From Sphaerulina vaccinii (Eukaryota; Ascomycota; Dothideomycetes; Mycosphaerellales; Mycosphaerellaceae): DNA of 64,000 nt. A model generated the notes under the pieces. That model did not search any database, was not told the DNA's origin, and saw nothing but the letters and a program-made list of their open reading frames with translations. The stretch covers positions 682,001-746,000 of the forward strand of contig JAKUDP010000006.1 of NCBI GenBank assembly GCA_022570795.1, given 5' to 3'. Position numbers and translations under genes: made by a program. Positions within the stretch are counted from its first letter, which is position 1; every line of letters starts with the position of its first letter. Positions 30,288 through 42,500 of this stretch are shown here, in pieces.

Positions 30288-33200
30288 CTATGAAGGCAAT
30301 TCCCACTGCTGCAGAGCCTCCAGTGTCAAAGTGGCTTTCGACACCCAACCATCGTCGATCACTCGAGATTTCCCATCTTTCTCTGTACGGAACCGCTTTT
30401 GCTTCTCCTGCGGCCAACAGATCAAATTTGGACGATTCCAATCAGGCGCAGCTTCTATCCTCTTCCGGTACTCGCGGCCCTCGGGATCAACCAAGTTGGT
30501 GAGGTCGGTATAACTTGGTCGACCAAGCTTCTCGTTAAGTAGCCTCTCCCACTTGACTTGCTTCTCGAGCATTTGCTGAGCATGTTGTATGAGAACAAAC
30601 ATTGGGGTACCAGAGGGTAAGTTTACATTCGACAATGCTTCTTGGAACAGTGTGATGGAGTGAAGGTCCTGCTGCATATAGTGGACATTCGCAGGAGAGT
30701 AGCAAAGACCGATGCTTCCTCTGAGACTACGACCAGCTGCAATGCGCGCATCGTGGACAACGTGGAAAGCGTGAGTGCCACGGTGGGCTGCAAATATCTC
30801 CCGAGCCGAGGTGAGAGTGCCACCAGCCATGCGATTCCAGCTCTGCGGCAGGCTGATCAAAGTGCCAGACATGATCCCAAAGCCTGGTGGCGGCGTCGCT
30901 TGAGCTGTGAGATCTGAGCACTGCAAATGTTCGATGAGTGCTTCAGTCGACGTCTGGTTGGCTCGCAAAATTGGCGTGGGGTGTGCAGTCTGCACAAAGC
31001 GAGCACAAGTAATGGGCACACACAACTTCGAAGTATCAGTCAAATACTTTTGGAGCTCGGTCTGCGTTCCCGACAAGGCCTCTCGATGGCCTGGGCTCAC
31101 TTCTTCGTATACGATAGCCTGCGGCGTTGTCCGGTTTGTGAGAGACTGTGCGCAAATCTGGCGCATGAAGCCCACTCTCCTATCATGTTCCCATGGTGCA
31201 AGGTTCTCCGTTTTGGTGAAAGCATCATCGGACTGAAAGTAGCTCAGCGCCACGTGGTTGGATCCGAACACAGGTCCAGAATGATATCGAAAGAGCCTCG
31301 GAAAGTCGTCAAAGAGTGGTATGTCACCACTGACGCCAGAGAACCTTTGGCTTTTCGATCGAGGCATCAGCCAAGAGACGTCGTTTGGGAGACTTGCCCA
31401 GGCAGCCAGGTTACCAGCGATGAGATCAGCGTCACCACCATCGAAAAGTGACTCAAATATGCGGCCTGGCACATCGGCATCGCCCGAGAGGTACCCGATG
31501 ATATTATCATCCGCAGCCATGCTAGGCTCGCCCAGCGATTGATAGAAGTCCAGCGGTGACAGACCAGATCGCTCAACAGCGCCTTTCATGTGCCTATAGA
31601 TGGGCGCCAAACGGTCCTGTGCTAACATGGTATCCACGAGCTGCTCAAACTTGATGCCATCGCGCACGGTATGCCAGGTCAATCGAGGCACTGGAATCCC
31701 GTGCTGTCGACAACAGTGACCCAAAAGCGACGCAATGTCAATGTTGCCGAAGCGGCATGGGCAAGCAAGACCTCGCGCACTTAGGCCTGGCGAGTGCAGT
31801 TTACATCCATACTCCTCACGTACGAAGATGAGCTGCAAAGGACGAGAGCCTTTGAGATGATCGCTTTCAATATGGAATCTGGGCGTCACAAGGCGGCCGA
31901 TCGGGTCGCCGTGCGAATAGTGATACCAGGATGGTCGAGGGGAGCCCTGATACATGTGGGCGATTGTATTATCAAGAGCGATCATGTCACTTTGGTTGTT
32001 CCACCAGAGTTTCATCAGCTCCGGATCGAATATGGTCCGGTAGAATAGCTTCTGCAGTGCAGGAACAGTAAGCTCGCTTGCGTTTTCGAGCATGTGCAGC
32101 GCGAGGAAATGGAGTTTCAGACGGCCGCCAACCGAGAAGGTAAGAACAGACACCAGTGCTTCCACCTCGCCGCTCTCGGTCATCTGTCGGACCTCGTGCG
32201 GAAGCTTGCCTGACAAAGCTTGACGAGGCATCTTCACCATCTCGGTGTCTACCGACATGTATGGCAGCATATGACCCGATCGGCAGTCGTCTCCTACTCG
32301 CACATGGCGTTGCTGATATGGGGCACGCTTGATCGCTTCTTCGATGAGTCGTAGAGCCGGCTCGATCTGCCATGGCTCACTTGCGACCACTTGGAAAGTG
32401 TCCAAGCGCGCTGAGCTCTGTGTGTGTACCAAGTCCTGCAAGTCCTGCGGCGTGAAATTCTGTCGGAATTCGTTGTAGCAGCGCACTTTGCTCTTGGGCA
32501 TGACCCAACTTACACGCTTGATATCGAGAGCGTCCCGCGGTAGGCAATTCAAAGGTGGACCTTCTCCGGAGTTCGATTTGCTATCTCTGCGGGGTCCGTC
32601 TGGACATGCAATGACCTGGTCGCTGCTCATGGGCAGCGATGCAGTCGAGCCGAGAGCGCGGATTCCTGGCTTCTGTTTGCTCGACGCGAGATCGTCCCCT
32701 GCAGACAGCCCTCCAGATCTCCGCTTCATCGCAAGCAGATATTCCACTAACTCTCTCCCAGATTGATCTGGGACGAGTGCAGCAAAGCTGACGTTTGTCT
32801 GGTTCCGAGACGCCCCATTCTGCAAAAGATACAGAGTCACGCCACCCATCCGCTCATCGAACCAAATCAAATTCTCCGCCTCTCCTTCAGCCGTGATTGA
32901 TTTGTACACTCTTAATTGCACGCCTAATGCCTTGGAGGCGACCCAGAAAATATGGCGATCCGGCTTCAAGTCTGGTATTTCTAGTGCCGCGAACAAAGTA
33001 GCGTTATGCTCGCTTTGATATGCGCTCTCGCGCTGCAGATACTCCTGGCGTAAAGGGTGGCACGAGGTGGCTCGCACTCGTATTGCAAAGTGCATGATTG
33101 CCTTCTTGACTTCATCATATGCCTCTGAGCTGCCAAGATGGAGTTGCGCGAGCGCTTCGTAGAACGTATTGCCACCTAATTTCTGAACACATGCATCGCG

Positions 33201-33737
33201 ATCGCTTGTCTGCTCGTGTTTGATAAAGTACTTAGGGTGTCGTCGCTCCAATTTGGATGCTTGCTCTCCTTGTGAAGTGGGAGCGTCTGTATGTTGATGC
33301 GGTTGTCGCGCTTGAATGTGAGATGCACTGTGGTGCAATCGAGCTTCATGATGTTGCAGTGAGTGCGCCTGGCCGCTCAGTACTCTGTTGTGTGGTCGAC
33401 TGGGGTACGCACTCGGCCTGTGAAGCCCCACGTATTGAAGTGAGTGCGCCTCACTTTTGGGTACTCCGTTGCGAGGTTGCGCGTGATATCGAGTGGAGCT
33501 ATGGGCGCCCGTATGCTGCAGTGGCTGCGCTTGACTTCGAGGTGCTCCTGTGGGAGCTCGCGCCTGGTAGCCATTCGATGTATGTGCCACCACATGTCGC
33601 GGTGGGTGCGCTTGACTCCTGGGTGCTTCAGTTTGAGATGTATATGGTCTGTAGGGGAATCTGGGTCCCCTTGGCGTGATGTTTTGCGGTATCGGCGAGT
33701 TGCGCCAGTTGCACGACCCAGCTGACGAGTGAGGCAT
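30288..33737 (-). CDS. Orphan 1149-residue protein with four 27-residue repeats
   Basis: I do not recognise this protein. The 3.45-kb frame is intact and compositionally protein-like throughout. Residues 38-145 form four tandem 27-residue His/Gln/Pro-rich repeats (first: APRSQAHPPRHVVAH...). Residues about 175-330 resemble an OTU-like fold (GGNTFYEALAQL, NATLFAALEIPD, VASKALGVQLRVYK), but where an OTU protease has its catalytic Cys this has Thr, so it is probably inactive if related. Two later segments share the motif VSW(V/L)MP(K/R)SK (DIKRVSWVMPKSK, LPNDVSWLMPRSK), suggesting an internal duplication. A CPCRFG...GHCCRQH cluster could bind zinc. No signal peptide or membrane helix is evident. 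The gene is convergent to the P450. Confidence 0.72.
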   Translation of the reverse strand: MPHSSAGSCNWRNSPIPQNITPRGPRFPYRPYTSQTEAPRSQAHPPRHVVAHTSNGYQARAPTGAPRSQAQPLQHTGAHSSTRYHAQPRNGVPKSEAHSLQYVGLHRPSAYPSRPHNRVLSGQAHSLQHHEARLHHSASHIQARQPHQHTDAPTSQGEQASKLERRHPKYFIKHEQTSDRDACVQKLGGNTFYEALAQLHLGSSEAYDEVKKAIMHFAIRVRATSCHPLRQEYLQRESAYQSEHNATLFAALEIPDLKPDRHIFWVASKALGVQLRVYKSITAEGEAENLIWFDERMGGVTLYLLQNGASRNQTNVSFAALVPDQSGRELVEYLLAMKRRSGGLSAGDDLASSKQKPGIRALGSTASLPMSSDQVIACPDGPRRDSKSNSGEGPPLNCLPRDALDIKRVSWVMPKSKVRCYNEFRQNFTPQDLQDLVHTQSSARLDTFQVVASEPWQIEPALRLIEEAIKRAPYQQRHVRVGDDCRSGHMLPYMSVDTEMVKMPRQALSGKLPHEVRQMTESGEVEALVSVLTFSVGGRLKLHFLALHMLENASELTVPALQKLFYRTIFDPELMKLWWNNQSDMIALDNTIAHMYQGSPRPSWYHYSHGDPIGRLVTPRFHIESDHLKGSRPLQLIFVREEYGCKLHSPGLSARGLACPCRFGNIDIASLLGHCCRQHGIPVPRLTWHTVRDGIKFEQLVDTMLAQDRLAPIYRHMKGAVERSGLSPLDFYQSLGEPSMAADDNIIGYLSGDADVPGRIFESLFDGGDADLIAGNLAAWASLPNDVSWLMPRSKSQRFSGVSGDIPLFDDFPRLFRYHSGPVFGSNHVALSYFQSDDAFTKTENLAPWEHDRRVGFMRQICAQSLTNRTTPQAIVYEEVSPGHREALSGTQTELQKYLTDTSKLCVPITCARFVQTAHPTPILRANQTSTEALIEHLQCSDLTAQATPPPGFGIMSGTLISLPQSWNRMAGGTLTSAREIFAAHRGTHAFHVVHDARIAAGRSLRGSIGLCYSPANVHYMQQDLHSITLFQEALSNVNLPSGTPMFVLIQHAQQMLEKQVKWERLLNEKLGRPSYTDLTNLVDPEGREYRKRIEAAPDWNRPNLICWPQEKQKRFRTEKDGKSRVIDDGWVSKATLTLEALQQWELPS
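33303..33626 (-). repeat. Four 81-bp in-frame coding repeats
   Basis: Encodes residues 38-145 of the orphan protein as four 27-residue units beginning APRSQAHP, APRSQAQP, VPKSEAHS and VLSGQAHS, with the pattern (S)xAHSLQHxxAH kept. Units one to three are clearly similar and the fourth is more diverged. Confidence 0.75.
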
Positions 33738-35186
33738 AGTCGTGTAGACAGAGACTCGAGTGACAAGTTCCTAGAAAGAATTCCGAGGTCGGTATTGTTG
33801 TGGAGGTCGATTAAACTGCAAGAACTGGTAGCAGGTGGGTCGTCCACAAAAAGTCTCCTCGTAGCCTTGGCCTCAGGCTTTGCGACCACGAGTGGACGAA
33901 CATATCGTAGGAATTCGATATACCGAGGCGCTATCAATGAGCAGCTGACTGGATCTCTCGATAGTACCAAATGGTTGATCTGTGTTGATGCAGACCAGGT
34001 ACGCACTTGCTGAGACGATGCACACGGCTTGCTTCGCGGAGGCTGCATCTCTGGTAGGTCGTGGCTAGCACCGCATGACAGTCAGCGAGCCGTATCTTCG
34101 CGTGCTTCTTGCATCTCCGTGATGTCCCCTATACGTCTGCTGCAAAGTATTCGGATGCTTCAGGTCTACCTATCGCACTGGTAAGCATCAAGGGTATGCA
34201 GTGGGAACACTTATCCTGGTGGCTTGTCTGTCAAGCATAGGCTGTTTCTCATATCTTCAGTGACATGTCATCTATTTGCTTGACATATTCCCTCTTCATC
34301 TGTGACTCTGCGTGTGACGATGTTTATCATGGCAGAGGTCTCTGAGACGCGTTGTTGAGGGCCAGGTGGCGATATCTGTCACGTCCACGTCCAAGGCATG
34401 CAGCGTATGATTCGATGTAGCATCGCTTCTCGCCACTCTTCACGGGCGACATCGTCGTTGAAAATGCTTTAAGAAGATGAAGTTGAAGGAGGAGACAGGA
34501 GCCAACGAGGTCTCTGTTTCGGATAACATCGGATACACAAGCTCAAAATGGCATGGCTCTACCCAAAGTGTTCATATCCACTCTTTGGGCTCCCTGTCTC
34601 GAGTCCTCCGCTCTCACGACCCTTCCACTCCTCTCGTCTACTACGAAGTACGAAGTAGCATATCACAATCTGCACCTCTGCTCCACCTCATCTCGCAGGT
34701 TTGGCTGCACACGGCCGCCAAGTCGAGGCCCATGAGGCCTTTACCGGGCCAAGCACAGCTGCAGGCGCTTTGGCATCGAATCACAAGCTTCCATCTGCAC
34801 TCCCACATGCAGGTTCCACGTCACTTGTGCAAGTGCTCGCGCTTACAGGTCGACCTAGTTGGAGGCCATTTCACTCAAGGCTGTACAGTAGGCTACATGT
34901 GTAGATAGCCACCCTTCTCACAAACCTCACTCCACTGACACTTTCTCACTTCCGCCAACCATAACAAACACCTCCAGCTGTGACGTCGCCAGCTTCAAAG
35001 AAAGCGCACGTGGGATATCACCATCGCGGTACAGAAGTCCGAGGGAGAAATTCGAAACAGTCAGATAAGCGACGACATAACGAGGTGGTAGTTCTACCTG
35101 GTCGCGGAGAGACGCGGCAGGAGCACAACGAGGGAGGCAGGGTTATAAGAAGGAAAGAGAGACCAGGAAGGAGGGGGGACGACAAT
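33738..35186. other. Divergent intergenic region with PhoD-gene leader
   Basis: 1.45 kb between the orphan gene and the WW/PhoD gene. The right part is pyrimidine-rich (CACTCCACTGACACTTTCTC) and typical of a fungal promoter and leader. It includes the GCACGTGGG site listed separately. Frames at 34477-34908 (143 codons) and the GTG-initiated extension of the PhoD frame from 34980 are not credible coding sequence. Confidence 0.55.
35006..35014 (+). promoter_or_regulatory. Pho4/NUC-1-like site GCACGTGGG
   Basis: GCACGTGGG matches the high-affinity binding sequence of yeast Pho4 and contains the CACGTG core used by Neurospora NUC-1. It lies about 175 bases upstream of the chosen ATG of a phosphatase-family gene. 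A single 9-bp match can be chance. Confidence 0.4.
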
Positions 35187-38100
35187 ATGGCTTCCTCCAG
35201 CCGAGAGGAGCTGTTCTTGAAACCCGAATCGTCAGCACCACAAACCGAAACACCCAAGCCCCTGCGCATTCAGAAGCAGCCTTCGCCCTCGAGCTCGACT
35301 GCGCAGCCTGCTTCGACCGATCCTCAGCAACAATGGGCACAGTACCGAGTGCCGCCTAGCGCAGCATTCGGCGCTCCCACTTCTCCTCCACCATCTGGCC
35401 CACTTCCACTCCCATATCCTGACGATCGCAATCGGAGACAAGCAACGCCAGGCGCATCGCAGCCACAAGAGCTGGCGGAGGAGGGCAGAGCGGGAGTGGG
35501 TGCTCGTCCGCGCAAGGACAGTATGTCTTCCCAAGGTAGTGGAGCAACTGCTGGGGGCGGGAGGGCAAGATTCGCAGCCAACGATCCGAACAAGCCTACT
35601 ATGGGAGGGTATGGCGGATCTTCATCGCCAATCTCGACCTCGAAACTGGCTGAGAGGAGAGGGACTCCTGCTAAGAACATCTTTCCGCCAGATTCTCCAG
35701 GTGGGCCAGAGCCTCCACTGAAGAGCGACGAGGATGATGGGTTGTTCGCAGTCAAGGTCTCTCGAAAGCCCAGCGAGCCAACAAATGACTTCCAGCAGTT
35801 TTACCCTCCACCACTTGGAGTTGCGCCACCTGCAAGCACGATACCAGCACAGAGCAGATTACATATTCCGGATCCTGCTGGAGTGAATAGGTTGAGCAGT
35901 ACAGCATCGACTTCGACCACTCGAGCTTCTCGAGGATCGCCTCCTCCACCAGAGACACCAATCGGTGGAGATGCTGTGCCGTCGGGTCTCAGTGGTATTG
36001 AGGCGCGATACGCAGCTTCAGGCATTCCCGGCACGAGTACTCTGAATGAAATGCAAGCGCAGAGTGCTGCAGCTGCGGCACGGCGGGCACACTATGCACA
36101 ACCCCAGCCAAGGCGAGGTGAGCTGAATGCGCCGCAATCGACCGGCCAGTATAATGCCAGTGGAAGGTGGAGTCCAACAGAACAAGCAGGTTCTGCGCCA
36201 CATGGACCACCGATTGCATTCCAAGGCACAGAAGAGGTCGGATCGCCTCCATCACAGCAACGTCCTTCTCAGCAGACTTATCCAAGACCAGGGCAGCCAT
36301 CTGCTTCGCCTAACAATCTCGAAGCTGGCATGAACAACATGAATATACACGACGAGCCACCTCCGGCATACTCCCCGGCACCTGCTGGATCCGCCAACTC
36401 ACAATATCCAAACGAGAAAGGGAGATATGCACAATCCGCAAGCCCTAGTGTTGCAGGTTCTGATCACGGACGGCGACCATCTGATCTCAGCAGAACGCAT
36501 CCTGCTTTTGCCAACGATCCGCCTCAGACTCTTTCCACTCCTTCGCCACAGCCTGGATCATCACAGCAGAATGGAGCTGCGCACGGCATGGCACCGATCA
36601 ACATTGCACAAGCGAATTCTACATCACCACAGCCTGGGCCTGCTGGACCTGCTAGTCCGCCACCACTCCCGGAAGGATGGATCGCGCATCTCGACAATAA
36701 CTCTGGTCACTACTACTATATACACTTGCCAACACAATCGACGCAATGGGAGTTCCCCAAGGGGCCCACACCACTGAACCTGCAAGAGCCAATGTCGCCA
36801 GTGGGAGGGCTTGCGAGTCCCGTTGGCTCAGTGTTCAAACAACCACTTGCGTCTCCAGGATTTCCAGTGCAGCAGATGGCAAACTACGACCGCAACAGCG
36901 TGTTCTCTATGAACTCGTTGGCAAGTCCGACTGCAGCAGGCTTCACGGGGCCTCCACCAAGCGCTGGTGTGGACATGTACAAGATTACGCCTTCGAATGC
37001 AGTGTACTTTGGCCCGTACCTGCGCTACACAAACATGGATCTGGAGCGAGGACTATGGCTTGGCAGCATTATGCTCATCACTGATGCTGGCAACCAGCCA
37101 CCCACAATACATCTGCATCAATCGCAAGATTTGAGCCCGAACCCAAGACAATTGAAGGCGCATCCGATACACTCACATCAGCGATGGATCTTCTACCGAT
37201 ACGATGTTGACTTGAAAATGGATGATCATGGTGCTGCCAAATGGACTTATGCGATCACATCACACCTCGGTTGCACGAGGTACGAGTTTCTGGTTGCTGG
37301 CAGAAACGAGACAAGCTGGCGTTTCGTGGCGCACTCAGGCAACGACTTTGCAATCAATGTCTCCGCCAATGAAAGATCTCGTCTGGGCGGAGCACCTCTG
37401 ATGTGGAAGGATGTTCTCGTCAAGCACCAGGAATGTGGAGGATTCCATACCCAAGTTGGACTTGGAGGTCAGATCTATGCAGATCGACTATGGAAAGACA
37501 TTCCCGCACTTAAGCAGTGGACGCAGATCAGTGGCAAGGAGAATCGCAAAACTGCGCAGTGGACGGCAAAAATGGAAGAGGACGTGACGCATGCATACTT
37601 CCACTACTACACCTCGCACTTCGACCAGCCGGCGGTCAAGGAAGCATTTGCACAGATCCCTCATGTATGCTGCTTGGACGACCACGATATCTTTGACGGC
37701 TATGGCTCGTACCCGGAGTACATGCAAGAAAGCCATGTCTTCAAGAACTTGGGACGCATTGGAATTGAGATGTACCTGCTTTTCCAGCATCACACGACGC
37801 ACGAGATTCTGCGCAATGTGTCTAACGACATCGACCTGTTCACTATTACCGGCAAAGGATGGCATTTCTTGAAGTATCTCGGTCCTAGTGTGGTCATTGT
37901 AGGCCCCGATACGAGAAGCGAGCGCAACGAGAAACAAGTCATGGCCGGACCAACATACCAAGGCCTTTTCCCCAAGGTCGCAACTCTACCACCGAGCGTA
38001 CAGCACTGCATATGGCTAATGCCAGTGCCAATCATCTACCCTCGCTTAGAAGGCATTGAACAGATGGCCAGCACTGTTCAGACCGGCAAGAAAGTCGTCA

Positions 38101-38899
38101 CAGGCGGCTTCAACATGCTTGGCAAGGTCACAGGAGGTGTGGCCAGCATCGTGGGTGCTAAAGGCATGGTGAATCATGGTTTCGATGCCGCTAAGAAAGC
38201 TGTCGGAAAGTCGGGTTTGATGCAAGGCGTTCTCAGTCCGTTCGGAGAGATTAATACTCTCGACGAGTTGCGCGATCTATGGACGCATGAGTCAAAGGTA
38301 AGCTTATTCCGTTCCCATTCGTGTCGCAACAATTAACAATGCAATCGCAGGACCTCGAACGTACCTACATCATTCGCACGCTCCAAGGCATATCACACAA
38401 CAAATCTCTGCGTATGACCTTCCTCTCTGGATCCGTCAACGTCTGCGGCGCTGGTCTCGTCCACGACCCAGCTCATCCATCCGACCACAAAACAATGTAC
38501 CAGCTCATCACATCGTCAATAGTCAACGCGCCAGCACCCAGCCTCAGCATCAAGCTCCTGCACAACAACAAGCAATTGTACATTCCACCGAACGGTCACA
38601 GAAGCGTCGTAGGACAACAGAGCGATACGAAAGAAGACATGATGGAAATCTTTGCGGCAGATGTCGATGGACGACCGCGCGAGATGAGGAGGCTCATGGG
38701 TAGAAGAAACTATCTGGCATGTGTTGCTTATGATCCTGAAGTGGTGCAAGGTGCTTTCAGTGCAGGTGGACAGGAACATAAGGGTGGAGCTGGGAGGTTG
38801 TCTTTGGCTGCGGATTTCATGGTGCAGAATGAAGGAGCTTTTGGACAACCGATGAAGTATGGGCCGGTCATTGTGCCGAGCTTGGAGTATGGACGATAG
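35187..38899 (+). CDS. WW-domain and PhoD-like metallophosphatase protein
   Basis: Exons 35187..38297 and 38351..38899 (53-nt intron, GTAAGC...CGCAG) encode 1219 residues. The N-terminal 500 residues are disordered, Pro/Ser/Gln-rich, with a WW domain at about 490-525 (PLPEGWIAHLDNN...YYYIHLPTQSTQWEFP; both Trp present). The C-terminal 600 residues form a PhoD-like phosphatase domain of the fungal type: LGGQIYADRLW, CCLDDHDIFDGYGSYPE, LGPSVVIVGPDTRSER, and LSGSVNVCGAGLV in the last exon. The Asp/His residues of these blocks are candidate metal ligands. There is no signal peptide, so it is not a classic secreted phosphatase. The WW domain implies recruitment by PPxY proteins; its own N-terminus also contains PPPAYSP. 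The start is the first ATG; the frame is open upstream, but only with a GTG. Confidence 0.88.
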
Positions 38900-39514
38900 T
38901 CATCCTCTACTGAAGGCAAGAGTTGAGTCTCCTGGCATAGCAGATCATCGAATTGGATGTGGTTTGAGCGTTTCGGCGAGCATGTAGATGAGAATGAGCT
39001 TAGCGGAATGAATGGAGAATGAGTACAGAGCATATACTTACTCCCCTATCCTGTTTAAGAAGTGAAGCTCTCTGAATCCCTTCTCTACCAAGGTACTAGT
39101 ACTACAACCAGACTTCAATAGTATTTAGTGATTCTCCCGGAGACGCGACATCGCCAAGTAGAATGTAGAGCCGCGCTTGGCCGCATTCGTGGCTGGCCAG
39201 GCATGATGCATGACGGCAGATGCAGGTCCTCGCCGCTGTGCTCCAGTCGTGCGTGGGGCGGGCGAGCTTTGTAAGTTTTGTTGTATCGATAGGTGGCCTC
39301 TTCCTATAGAATAACATCGAAAGTAAATACCTCATCAGACGTCGTTCGTTCATCTTCTCAATTCCTTCTGTCCTGGTGAAATACCACGTGTCCCTCTCCA
39401 CCATCACAGTCTCCCACCTACCATCGCCGACTTTGGACATGATAGCAACGACAGCTTCCGTACGTTCATAAATCTCGCCGGAAGTGTTGCAACTTGGAGC
39501 GCTAGTTGTTGATC
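38900..39514. other. Intergenic region with SERCA promoter
   Basis: 615 bases. A 112-codon minus-strand frame (39102-39440) has no family features. A CACGTG lies at about 39387, some 125 bases upstream of the SERCA start, without clear meaning. Confidence 0.5.
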
Positions 39515-42500
39515 ATGGAGAACGCATTTGTGCGCTCGCCGCAAGAGGTGCTGAAGCATTTCAATGTTACGGAGCAGTTTGGATATTCACAGAGCGCCAT
39601 TGAGGGCGTGAGGCAGAAGTACGGCAAGAATGGTATGTCCTGTACAAGAGATGGAAAGTGAAGTTAAGCAGAACTGACAAGATATGAACAATAGCCATCC
39701 CAGAAGATCCTCCTACACCGCTTTGGGAGCTCATCCTCGAGCAGTTCAAAGACCAGCTGGTCATCATCTTGCTCGGATCCGCCGCAGTATCATTCGTTCT
39801 CGCGCTATTCGAAGAGGGAGAAGGCTGGACCGCATTTGTCGACCCGGCTGTCATCCTCACGATCCTCATCTTGAACGCAGTAGTTGGTGTGAGCCAAGAG
39901 AGCTCAGCAGAGAAGGCCATCGCCGCGTTGCAAGAGTACAGCGCAAATACAGCAAAGGTCATTCGTGACGGCAAGATCCAGACAATCAAGGCAGAAGATT
40001 TGGTACCTGGAGATGTGGTAGATGTGGCTGTGGGAAACCAGGTCCCAGCGGACTGCAGACTTCTCAGCATCAACAGCAATGCTTTCCGCGTGGATCAGAG
40101 TATCTTGACTGGAGAGAGTGAGAGCGTGAGCAAGGACACCGAAGCTAACAAGGATACACAAGCTGTCAAGCAGGATCAGATCAATATGTTGTTCTCCGGA
40201 ACGACTGTTGTGACCGGACATGCCCATGCCATTGTTGTCTTGACAGGAACGAGTACCGCGATTGGAGACATTCATGAGAGCATCACTTCGCAGATCTCGC
40301 AACCTACACCTCTTAAGGAGAAGTTGAACGACTTCGGCGATACTTTGGCAAAGGTCATTTCTGGTATCTGTATTCTGGTCTGGCTGATTAACATTCGACA
40401 CTTCAACGATCCTTCGTTCGGCGGATCCTGGACGAAGGGAGCTATCTACTACCTCAAGATTGCTGTCTCGCTTGGTGTTGCGGCAATTCCTGAAGGTCTG
40501 GCTGTAGTCATCACTACTTGCCTTGCGCTGGGTACCAGGACTATGGCCCAGAAGAACGCCATCGTGCGCAGCTTGCCATCTGTTGAGACTCTTGGTAGCT
40601 GCAGTGTGATTTGCTCCGACAAGACTGGTACGCTCACTACGAACATGATGAGTGTGAACAGGATTGTCTACATAAATGAGGCACAGTCTGGACTGGAGGA
40701 GCTTGAGGTTGAGGGCACAAGTTTTGCACCAGAGGGTGCTGTGAAGCGTGGCGAGAAGATCATTGACGCACCAGCTGCGACATCCAAGACTATTGCGCAA
40801 TTGACTGAGGTCGCGGCCATCTGCAACGATGCTGAGCTAGCATACGACAGCAAGACTGGCAACTTCATGAACGTTGGCGAGCCTACCGAAGGAGCGCTCA
40901 GGACACTTGCCGAGAAGATCGGAACTCCAGATCAGTCGCACAACTCTCAAAAGAGAAGCCTGATTCCAGAGCTGAAGATCAATCACGCGAGCAAGTACTA
41001 TGCCAGCCAAGCGCAGAAGCTAAGGACATATGAGTTCTCCAGAGATCGCAAGAGCATGTCTGTTCTCGTCAACGGTGGTAGTACACAACGTCTGCTCGTC
41101 AAGGGAGCTCCAGAGTCGATCATCGAGCGCTGCACACACACTCTTGTTGGTGCTGATGGAAAGCAAGTTCAGCTCACCTCTAAGCACGCATCTCTGCTGC
41201 AAAAGGAGATCTTGGACCTCGCCAACAAGGGACTGCGTGTTATTGGATTCGCCAGTGTCAACAACATGACAAACCCCCTGACCAAGACAGCAAAGACCCC
41301 CAAGGAATACGCACAACTCGAACAAGGCATGACCTTCCTAGGTCTCGTCGGTATGCTGGATCCACCTCGACCTGAAGTGGCTGAGAGCATTGCCAAATGT
41401 CGCTCGGCTGGCATTCGTGTCGTCGTCATCACTGGTGACAATCAGAACACCGCAGAGACTATTTGCAGACAGATCGGTGTGTTTGGTGCGAACGAGAACC
41501 TTACTGGAAAGAGTTTCACTGGTCGTCAATTCGATGAGCTGAGTGAGGCCGACAAGCTGAAGGCAGCGAGAAACGCTTCGCTCTTCTCCCGTGTCGAGCC
41601 TGGACACAAGTCCAAGCTCGTCGACCTTCTCCAGTCCGACAACCAAGTCGTCGCCATGACAGGTGATGGTGTCAACGATGCACCTGCCTTGAAGAAGAGT
41701 GATATTGGTGTTGCCATGGGCTCTGGTACTGATGTCGCCAAGCTCGCCGCCGATATGGTCCTCGCAGACGACAATTTCGCAACGATAGAGACGGCCGTGG
41801 AAGAAGGTCGCAGCATCTACAACAACACTCAGCAGTTCATCCGATACCTCATCTCTTCAAACATCGGAGAGGTGGTTTCGATCTTCTTGACAGCGGCACT
41901 CGGAATGCCGGAGGCACTCATCCCAGTCCAGCTCCTATGGGTCAACTTGGTCACGGACGGTCTTCCTGCTACAGCACTCAGCTTCAACCCCAAAGATCAC
42001 GATGTGATGAAGCGACCTCCACGAAAGAGAGACGAGCCTCTTGTCAGTGGCTGGCTATTCTTCCGCTACATGGTGATAGGAACCTATGTGGGCCTCGCTA
42101 CTGTAGGAGGATATGCTTGGTGGTTCATGTTCTACGAAGGAGGTCCACAAATCTCCTTCTACCAATTGGTAAGTCCTAAACACAACACTTTTGCTTGACA
42201 TAACTAATAAATTCTTTCTTCTACAGTCCCACTTCCACCGCTGCAGCACCTCCTTCCCCGAAATCGGCTGCACAATGTTCGCCGACTCATCCGCCAAAAC
42301 CGCCTCAACAATCTCCCTTTCCGTCTTGGTGGTAATCGAAATGCTTAACGCAATGAACGCTCTCTCATCCTCGGAATCACTCTTGACGCTTCCAGTGTGG
42401 AAGAACATGATTCTCATCTACGCCATCACTCTATCCATGGTACTACACTTCGCTCTCCTATATACACCTATCCTACAAGGAATCTTTGGGATTGTGCCTC

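Noticed and set aside
34477..34908. 143-codon plus-strand frame upstream of the PhoD gene
   Set aside because: No domain, leader-like composition, no splice structure; likely chance in a promoter region.
34980..35186. N-terminal extension of the WW/PhoD frame
   Set aside because: It begins at GTG, not ATG, and its basic low-complexity translation looks like a 5' leader; the ATG at 35187 is the first proper start.
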